Of a stretch of 64,000 nt of DNA, positions 56,161-64,000 are shown one piece after another. A program made the position numbers and the translations under genes. The stretch comes from Saturnia japonica (Eukaryota; Arthropoda; Insecta; Lepidoptera; Saturniidae). Under the pieces are notes generated by a model. The model worked only from the letters and a program-made list of their open reading frames with translations. It did not search any database and was not told the DNA's origin. Position 1 is the first letter of the stretch. Each line of letters starts with the position of its first letter. The stretch spans positions 2,812,501 through 2,876,500 of the forward strand of contig CM065321.1 in the NCBI GenBank assembly GCA_033032175.1. The letters run 5' to 3'.

Positions 56161-56629
56161 ATTTTTTTTTTAAATACGATGAGAATGCCTACTACTATAA
56201 ATTACACGTACATTTTGCTTGGGCGAGAACCTACCCCCCCCCCCCCCCCTTGCCATACCACTCCTTTTTTTTTTTGGTAATAAGTATATTAACTAAAATC
56301 TGTATACCCAGTTATGGGAAACTACAAAGTAAACCAATGAAAATTACAAAAGGTTTGAATATAGTATAATTATTTTCGTTAAAAAAGTAATCTATATTAT
56401 TCAGGGAATGCTGTTTGCGACTGAACCCTGGTGCCTTGTAGATTTAAAAAGTGTCAGCAGCATTCGCATTACATTCCTATCATCACAAGCAGTTTGCAGA
56501 CGTATTAAATGAAACGTTCATTAGGTGCTCCTGAGAGGAAAGTTTATAAAAAATCTTAGAAATGCTAAGAAGTTTTTAAAGTTTATATTAAGAAATTATT
56601 ATCACTTAAGAAGTTTTAAAATAACAAAT
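56161..56629. other. Unassigned sequence with poly(C) tract
   Basis: A run of 16-17 C near 56233-56249 and T-runs at 56163 and 56266 are low complexity. No gene. Confidence 0.5.
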
Positions 56630-56790
56630 AATAATAATTTATTGGAACCATAAATTATGTTACAACAAAAACAAAATATACGATATTAGCTACATTAGTG
56701 AAGATTGTGTCGCAGCCAATAGCGTCCACTTCCAGACAATATAACAGTAGGGTCTGCGTTCCACAGTACAATGAAATATACAACAAAAAT
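56630..56790 (-). repeat. LINE 3' tail fragment (inverted)
   Basis: AATAATAATAATTTATTGG at the left is the inverse of an AATAA-type 3' end, and ACTTCCAGACAATAT resembles ACTTCCAGACATCACT at the matching place of the fragment at 35505-35791. Only the 3' untranslated part is left. Confidence 0.4.
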
Positions 56791-56825
56791 TTTACATTTT
56801 TCCATTAAATGAGCATGACGAATGG

Positions 56826-56925
56826 TTATAAAGAAAGCCCAAGTCCGGTGAAGCTGTCAACGCCGCAGCGGCTTTAGGGCCCCTAAGGCTAACAGTGTAG
56901 TCAGAGCTAAAAATTATAAAGAAAG
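56826..56925 (+). mobile_element. Tail-only Jockey module with target duplication, copy 1
   Basis: A 72-bp body (56838-56909) starts CCCAAGTCCGGTGAAGCTG and ends GCTAACAGTGTAGTCAGAG, followed by a short A-rich tail. Direct repeats TTATAAAGAAAG at 56826-56837 and 56914-56925 mark a true insertion. No upstream part of the Jockey element is present. The body holds GCCGCAGCGGC and TTAGGGCCCCTAA dyads. Confidence 0.88.
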
Positions 56926-57239
56926 ATATAAATAAGAAATGTATAGAAAAGGCTTTTTCTTTTTTCAACAAGCCACATTTTCCGCATTTTTCTTAATTCT
57001 AATCGTCATCTTTACACGTTTCGATTTTTTCATTATCATTCATGTTAGCTTGTTCAACGTAGTATATAATTGATACGTTTATTAAAATTTAGAACACAAT
57101 TAGAAATATATCATAATTAAAATTACATTAAAATAAACAACTTTATGAATTACAAATAATAGTACTTCATACCGAATCGCGATATTGAAAAGATAAAACT
57201 TACTAATAAACCCTCTAACCAGCAAAAATGAACATTCAT

Positions 57240-57612
57240 TAAAAATAAAACTACATACATACATATATAAACCACGACTCTCTCCCAACGGGGTAGGCAG
57301 AGACCATGCCCTTCCATTTGCTGTGATCCTGGCATACATCTTTCCCTTCTTCAAAATTCATTAGTCTTTTCATGCATACTCGTCGGTTTAGAGTACTTTT
57401 TACCTTGCCTTTATTTAGAACATTCCCGATTTGACCGTGAAAAGTTCGTCTAGGCCTTCCCCTTTCAGCGTTCCCATTCACGCTCGTCTTATAAATTTAT
57501 CTAGTCATTCTTCTTTCATTAATTCTATCTACGCGCCCAAACAATCTCAGCTTCCCTTTCTCAATCAGTGTGAATTTTCTTTCACACCACAACGCTCTCT
57601 TATCACAGTATA
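57240..57612 (-). pseudogene. LINE ORF2 C-terminal fragment (RTE-like)
   Basis: On the minus strand: EKGKLRLFGRVDRMNERRMT then NGNAERGRPRRTFHGQIGNV, then VKSTLNRRVCMKRLMNFEEG, KDVCQDHSKWKGMVSAYP. The RGRPR.T...Q...L..G.V.S..NRR.CM...M...E....C.D.S.W order matches a LINE end I know from Lepidoptera. One stop and no reverse transcriptase. Minus-strand 3' end near 57240 has a TATG simple repeat. Confidence 0.55.
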
Positions 57613-57827
57613 ACTTATTATTACTTAAATAAAACAAAGGCACAATTTATACAATTATTAACATAAAGAAAAGATTTATATTCATTGAGAGGTTAACAGT
57701 AAAATATATACTTTAAATAATCTACATTTTCCCAATGAAATTATCCATATAATAAAGTTTTTCAACTCCCTACATATTTACATAACCAATAGCTTAATCA
57801 TAAAAATACGTACATTTCTTTGTTTGA

Positions 57828-58170
57828 GACAAACATCTAGCATTCCATGGATTTACCGTGCGGGTGCCGGGTCCATCGTATGGCAGAGAGAGGGAAACAC
57901 GAGCAGCCCCCGGGACTTGCGACCCAGTTGTAGGTTTATAAGGGCCCCCTTATGATGCCAAGCCAGATTTGGTAAGAGCCTGTTAATGCTGCTTTGATAT
58001 CCGTTCTAAAATAGAACTTACTGCAGCTCTCGATAAGCCGAGGTCTTTTTAGAAAGTTATAGAGAGATTTCGCTGGAATACCTCTCGGTCCCACTTCTAC
58101 TGCATATAAGTTAACCGCATAGCCATTTTTAGTAAGCTCATTACTTAGATCGAAATATTTATTCATTTTT
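57828..58170 (-). pseudogene. Restriction-like endonuclease fragment of a retroelement, copy C
   Basis: The minus-strand frame encodes NKYFDLSNELTKNGYAVNLY, AVEVGPRGIPAKSLYNFL, then, in a shifted frame, the continuation and the same 3' untranslated region as the other copies (GTAAATCCATGGAATGC). The PD core and zinc finger are missing: the copy is truncated at its 5' side near 58170. Confidence 0.5.
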
Positions 58171-59989
58171 ATATTTTTTTAATAATTAAAATGAGCTATG
58201 TCTGAGTGACTTTTATAATATGCTAAAGTGAACTGATCTTATTGGTTATAACATTATATCTTGCCTTTTATAAAACTTTTATTTGAATAATAATTATTCC
58301 AGCCTTACATCTCGGTCTGGTTACAAAACTCATGAAGACTCATGTGCTGTCTTCGCGATGAGGATCAGTTACACAACTACCCACTTCTAGCTTTGATAAA
58401 TAGATATAACATATTAGTGTATAATATGAGCGTGAGTTGAATGTAGAGATAAGGAATTCATTTTTGCCATTTCGCGTTCGATGATGATTTTTTTTTAATT
58501 TTTGCAACAATTTTATAGATTCGGATCAACAGAAATAGCACTGGGTTACAACTTGAGGATTAACGCGATCAGTTATCGTACGATAATTGTAAAATTCAGC
58601 ACTCATATCACTACAGCAAAGGCGCGTAATGCGAGGCGTGCGGACGGCGGGGTAGATCCTCCCGCTCTTGATCTCAGGCCCCGACTGCATTCAACTCGCG
58701 CACTTTCTATACAACTATTATGACCTCGATTCGTATTCGATTCATATGGGCGCTTTAACAATACTCCTTGTGAAAAAGTTTCATAAAAAAATCATGGTAT
58801 AACGTGTATTTATTTGTTCAGATGCAGGCACTTTTGAATGTGTAATTTTCTCCCAATATAATTTCAATGAAAAATTTCTAATGCGAAAAGGATGAAAAAT
58901 AGATAGTTGACAAAAAAAAATTGATATAAACCAAGAGAGATAGATGAATTCGATAGAATAAGACAAGATAACATTTTTTAAATAATTATAGCCTCTGACT
59001 ATATTATTATACGCAATTTGACCAATGTGAAATGAGACAAGATAACACCCGTGCGAAATTAAGCTACAAAGACGTTGTAAAGTATTACGAAAAGGAAAGG
59101 TTTATTATTTATTAAAAGGTTCACTTCTGTTACATGTACCGTGCTAGGGTTTTAACGTTCGCTGTGTTAACACGCGCTGTTGATGTATTACTGTTTATAC
59201 TAAAATCCTATACGTGTATACCTATATACCAAGAGAAGTGGAAAAGAGAATATGTGATAAATATTTTGGATCTGATTAGAGTGAAAATAATATTTTAATG
59301 ACACTGACAGCGACGATTGAAGATGGAATTTATCAGCTGTGGACGCCGTTGTTTCTAGACTGTGTCGTACACTTTAATAAGTATTCTTCAGTCATTTTGC
59401 GGAACTATTATGAAAAAATACTTTACCGAAATCCATTGTTAATAATTTATTTAATTTTTTTTTTACTTCCGTTTGGCACTGGATTGACAGCTGTTGTTAA
59501 GTCTTTCTGCGGCAGAGCTTTTGTTAATATTTGCTAAGTACCTGAGAATTATAAGAAAATAATGAAATATTAGTAACAGAAAGGGAAAAAAAGAAATGCT
59601 GTCGAAGCCATACACTCAATCGTATGAAACTGGGAGGAATAAATAATAAAAATATTTGGCAGACGAGGCATTTAACGAGCACAATCGATTACACGTATTT
59701 CGCCCCTCCATAAGGTATGCTAATATTATTTTTATATCATGGCAACTGTGTTCATCCTCAATTATGCCAAAGTCACGTGAGTATACTATTTCCATTTCTT
59801 TATTTTCTCGATGATAGTTCTTATTTGATAGTTGTAGTGTTGTGACCAAATAAGTAATGATATCGATCGCATATGTCGATGACGATGACGATTCATCGGA
59901 TTTTGATTAAAATAAATAAATAAAGATTACCTGTCGTTATAATTATTTCGTTTCATTATTGAGTACCTACCTATACCTACTGTTGGGTT
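58171..59989. other. Unassigned sequence
   Basis: A GC-richer patch at 58620-58710 (GCGCGTAATGCGAGGCGTGC) lies within a 73-codon frame without recognised domain. The 79-codon frame at 59298-59537 ends with hydrophobic residues (LLIIYLIFFLLPFGTGLTAVV), probably by chance in AT-rich DNA. No gene is called. Confidence 0.35.
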
Positions 59990-60210
59990 TTCATAAATGG
60001 CAACACGAGCTCACCCGGGTATGTGACGCGCCTAGCGCCATCTGGGAGTCGTTGAGAAGCCGTTGCGACAACTGAATCGCTCGCGCACGCTAATATTCAA
60101 AAACACTAAAAATTATTATAAAATTGTGTCGTGTGTGGAAAAAACCTCATCTCTGGAGCGAAGCCACGTCCCGGGACACAAGACCCGACTTGCGACAGCC
60201 CCAGGTGAGT
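59990..60210 (+). other. GC-rich segment with strong splice-donor-like site
   Basis: A 200-bp GC-richer island (CACCCGGGTATGTGACGCGCC, CACGTCCCGGGACACAAG, GACTTGCGACAGCC) ends in CCCCAG|GTGAGT (GT at 60205), a near-consensus 5' splice site. It could be the first exon and promoter of a host gene or noncoding RNA, or part of an LTR, as it starts TGTTGGG. I could not find a partner repeat or coding frame worth calling. Confidence 0.3.
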
Positions 60211-62693
60211 GGAACCGTGCACATGCCATTTTACTACCTTAATTTCAAATTTAAAACAGCTATCGAATCACACACCTACTTATTGTACAACAGCTTCAAA
60301 AGTTTTGAAGAAGTTGGCATTATCAAACAAGAATTAATACGTGTAACATCTTGTAATGAAATATAATATCAGTTAATAAATTTGTACAAAAGTATCCGGC
60401 AGTAGTTTAGTTTCTTACATTTTGTAAAAAAATATCGGGTCTGTTATCTTGTTACGTTTATCGATATAGCTCCATCCCTATCAGTTTCTCCGACTCTGGT
60501 ATAACCTTGTACGTGTGTAAACGTCATATTTTTATAAAATAATGCATGTAAAAAGACGCTCGTTCAAGTCTTCACATGAGCTGTCATCGAGAAAATAAAG
60601 AAATGGAAATGGTATAGAATATTTTTATAATTATATTTCTTCTTCTTGTTTTAGCGCTGCAAAAAACAACTTGCCAGTGTCAATGCAGTATTTCAGCCTT
60701 CGTAAAATTTTGTAATAACTACACAAAGTGGGGTCTTCTGACAAGATAGTGGCTCCCTTGTCAGAACTTTCTAGAGAATTTTTGTGACATCTCAGAATGC
60801 ATGCTCGTACTTTATATTTATAATTCACTTCTTACTCAATATTACATATTACATAATAAGGGTCAGAAACCTAAGTTAATGAATTTAAAATAAAAACTAC
60901 AACATGTCGCTTTATGATCTCGCCAAAAACTCTTCTAGTTTTGCTAGTAATCTTCAAACATACCTCTAAAAAGATCACAGTTCCCTTAATTAAATGAGAT
61001 CTTCTTTAGTAGCGTTGTGATTTGAAGCGCGATGAAACGAAAAAGCGACAAACACAAACATTTAAAGTACATACCCTGCGAGAGAATCAGATAGAATTAT
61101 ACACGATTAATGCAAGTCCTTATTTTTACGACTGTGATCGTCATCAAATTGGCCTAGCGCTGTGGCAGGCAGACTTGTATGCAGTTTTGTGTGTTCAATA
61201 CGAGTGGTCGATAGTTTGAGGCCCGCTGATATTTAGTGTTTTTTTTTTAAGATTTTGAAGAAGACATTTTTATGTTTTCTGATGGTTTCATTTCTATTGT
61301 CCAGAGAGTTTCTCTGGCAGCTTGAAATGGATGTTTCTAGTTATCTAATCTGATTTATCAGCGCATAGCGCAAACCATTAAAATTTGACACACATACAAT
61401 TCTTATAACGTAGGGATCCACTAAGAACAGATTTTTGAAAATTCAACCTAAAAGTGATGTAATTGGGGTTCAAAATTTTTATGGATTTTTTTTTCCCACA
61501 CGGTTAAAACCGCGAAGCAAAGCCAGTTATTTATAATCCACTTCACTTGTGTACAATAGCCAAACTACATCACGCAAAATGTCCCCAAACATATTATGGG
61601 GACAAATAACATAATATACTTATGTATTAAAATACAGAACACCACATGTGACATGACAAATCAAGATCTCGCCTAAAACTACAATACGCATTTGAATTGA
61701 ATCGATCAAAAAATCTTTCGTATCTGGTTTATTAATATTTAATCTATGAAAACTAAATAACTCCCCAAACGCCTCCCGAGTGTCTGCCACGCAAAAACTT
61801 ACCTTTAAAATAGCTATTCTGTTTCTGTAGTAGGTACATTACATTATGGTGGGGAATACTTTGCCATTTTAAAGAAAGCTCAACTTATTAAGGTTTAAAA
61901 TTCTCAGGTCGGAGCGAGTACTTCGTCTTCTTGAGAGTTTTTATTCATCTCGTAGACGCTCTAACGACGACACCTCGCATAATAAGGGCGGTGAAAATGC
62001 AAAACTATTATTATGTTGCCAACTTTAAATGTGGTTGTTAAAATGGGGTTTCTTACAAGATTCAATTTCTTTTATGACTCATTAATATTTTCACGTAAAA
62101 ATTAAATCTGTGCTTAATATTATAAAGCACAATATTTTGTTCTTCTTTATTGTTTGTTTTAACGCGGTAACCTTTTTATTTGTTAATATAGAACTTAGGT
62201 GGCAAATAAATATACGGATCCCACATGTTATAGTATTGTTTGGCTGCGATTTTTTCTGGGATATAATCTTATTCCACCAGTCCGGCTAAGAGAAACTTCT
62301 AAACAAATTACTCGGTTCTCTACCTCTCTTAGAAATACTCTCATAACATCTGAAATTGCCAGTCGGATTAAAAAAATATCTTTATATTATATAGGTTAAT
62401 TTACTTCACCCTACGACTTCTAGAAGCAAAGCAGTAACCATGAATGTCAAAAAATCTAGAAATCTATATACAAGTATGGGAAGTAGAGACTACGGTAGGC
62501 TACACGGGTACGTTGGCAACGTCGCGATAAAAGTGCCATATATAATCACAATATACAACTTTCGCTAAATTACATTGTTGTAGTGAAAACATGTTTGTAA
62601 AGTGTCGCCGCTCGCAGGCAGTCTAAAAACAAATGTTTTAAATCTACCGCCACATACGACGTCGCACTCGCACTATATAAATTTAGGAACGGC
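60211..62693. other. Unassigned sequence
   Basis: Small frames at 60631-60828, 61022-61219 and 62199-62399 show no domains. 62640-62680 (CCACATACGACGTCGCACTC, GCACTATATAAATTTAGG) vaguely resembles the LTR at 10900-10945, but the match is too short to call. Confidence 0.35.
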
Positions 62694-62798
62694 GTGATTC
62701 CAGACAAGTTCGGTGAAGCTGTAAAAGTCGCAGCGGCTTCAGGGCCCCTAAGGCTAACAGTATAGTCAGTTCTAAAAAATAAAAAGTGATGCCAGACA
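62694..62798 (+). mobile_element. Tail-only Jockey module with target duplication, copy 2
   Basis: The body 62707-62773 starts AGTTCGGTGAAGCTG and ends GCTAACAGTATAGTCAGTTC, followed by TAAAAAATAAAAA. Direct repeats GTGATTCCAGACA (62694-62706) and GTGATGCCAGACA (62786-62798) differ at one base. As at 56826, only the terminal segment of the Jockey family is present. Confidence 0.85.
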
Positions 62799-64000
62799 CT
62801 TCCATTATTGAACGTCGTACAGTGTAGTGTCGTCGTAGATCTGTGTAAATAGAAACTGGATATAGACCGACTGATCCCAAAGCGCTACGCGCACAGACTA
62901 GTCACTATGACGGACTATTCACCAAACGTATGTTGGGCTCGACACAATCGGGCCGTACAGTCTTGCCATCCCACTATACTTCCTAGTTCTTTACTCAGCA
63001 GGGTGCACCACGTGTATGTGAAGTTGGCTTGGATGAATTAAGATGTTATTTAATCCTGTTATAGTGCGACCTTTATTTCCATGGAGTAAACTGACATTTC
63101 ATGTGTTACTAGTTTATTGTACTTTTAAAATAGTGATATCACCAATTTTATATCTATTGATATTTTTCTGAAAAAATATTTAACCATCCAAATGTAAAGT
63201 CCGAATAAAGCAGATACAATCGCGTCTCTCGTAAGCCAACCGAAGCGTTCTTTTTATTTATTTTTTATTTGTTCGCCAAAAATACATTTCTTAGTTTCCT
63301 GAATTATGTAATGATAATAGAAAATTCTAAATAAAGTATTTAAATTTAAAATCTTTAAAATATATGGTAGCACAATACTACAAAAATAAAGATCGTAACA
63401 TTATTTTCAAGTTTGACATTCGTGATTGTCAATTTACTCCAACGAATGGAATAAAAAAAAAACGCAGTATGAGTATTTGAACTTATATTATATATTTAGT
63501 TTAAAAACTTATTCGAAGCTAATTAAAAAGAGATTGACAATTATGCAAAAATCCGCAAATGAGGTAATTTTAGACTTTACATAGAATAAAACACTGCCAA
63601 ATGTGTTTTCGATACGTAGTCAAATTTTATCTCATATAATATATTACTCAAACCCTTCCATTGTAATGGCGATGAGATAAAAACGAAAACAACATAGACT
63701 AATGACAACTTTGAAATCACAAAATAGTAGTTAAAAACAAATTTGTAAACGGACTAATCGCTTACTATACAATCTTCTCAAATGACTTTACGAGTGCTGT
63801 AGAAAGTATGTAATCTGCATAAATAACAATGCAATTTAAAAGACATTTAAGAATAGTTGAAAAAAAGGAATGTTTGTATATTTACTTTTTAATTAACTGA
63901 AGTTGAGCACGCTTTTGATGTCGGCTGTCTTTTTTTGTTACTAATTAGCCCAAACAGACAAGTATTGGATTCTGTCCTAAAAACAATACACCGAAAACTT
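62799..64000. other. Unassigned sequence
   Basis: No gene or repeat recognised. The GC is slightly higher at 62870-63040 without an exon I can support. Confidence 0.4.

Noticed and set aside
59298..59537. 79-codon frame with a hydrophobic end, possible small membrane protein
   Set aside because: T-rich DNA yields hydrophobic residues by chance; no homology or conserved context visible.
62640..62694. Possible third LTR of the TRIM family beside the tail-only module
   Set aside because: Only short resemblance (CCACATACGACG, GCACTATA); no LTR ends, so the module at 62694 cannot be counted as a third LTR-targeted insertion.
1..64000. CRISPR arrays, bacterial operons, rRNA genes, telomeric TTAGG repeats
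   Set aside because: Looked for and not seen.

Overview
The window looks like a piece of an insect nuclear genome, most probably a moth or butterfly. It is AT-rich and I recognise no host protein-coding exon. It carries several dispersed repeat types that I know from Lepidoptera: Helitron-like elements with conserved tails near CTAG, tRNA-derived SINEs, and LINE tails ending in AATAA repeats. The lepidopteran assignment is recognition from memory, not a database result. There are no operons, bacterial genes, CRISPR arrays or recognisable rRNA/tRNA genes. Almost all real coding content belongs to transposable elements, most of them broken.

Region by region. 1-10 kb: AT-rich sequence with a 291-bp tandem duplication, SINEs, a Helitron-like element and an array of poly(A)-separated LINE tail units (5.4-6.0 kb). 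10.1-17.8 kb: the densest region. Decayed LINE fragments are followed by a very short LTR element (LTR 192 bp, internal region about 516 bp, 4-bp target duplication CTGG). Its 3' LTR is split by a full-length Jockey-type non-LTR retrotransposon of about 6 kb (11699-17690) with a 71-nt poly(A) tail and clear target-site duplication. 17.8-34 kb: mostly unannotated sequence, with a pogo-like DNA transposon (23.8-25.6 kb), Helitron-like elements (one nested in another) and SINEs. 34.2-35.2 kb: a solo LTR of the same LTR family, split at the homologous position by a 5'-truncated copy of the same Jockey element. 35-44 kb: LINE C-terminal fragments, a fragment encoding a zinc-finger plus restriction-like endonuclease domain, several Helitron-like elements and a repeat nested in one of them. 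44.2-48.5 kb: a nearly complete CR1/Daphne-like LINE with an intact PHD-finger ORF1 and a broken ORF2. 48.5-64 kb: mostly unassigned sequence with a hAT-like MITE, LINE tails and two tail-only Jockey insertions of about 70 bp, each with its own target duplication.

How the parts fit together. The main observation is the repeated partnership between one Jockey-type family and one LTR family: two independent insertions, in the same relative orientation, within about 3 nt of the same LTR position, just downstream of the LTR TATA box. The same Jockey family also appears as a discrete terminal module of about 70 bp that is found alone or in tandem. That points to structure in the 3' tail that reverse transcription recognises or stops at. 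Coordinates of decayed repeats are approximate. Gaps listed as unassigned were read but gave nothing I can support.
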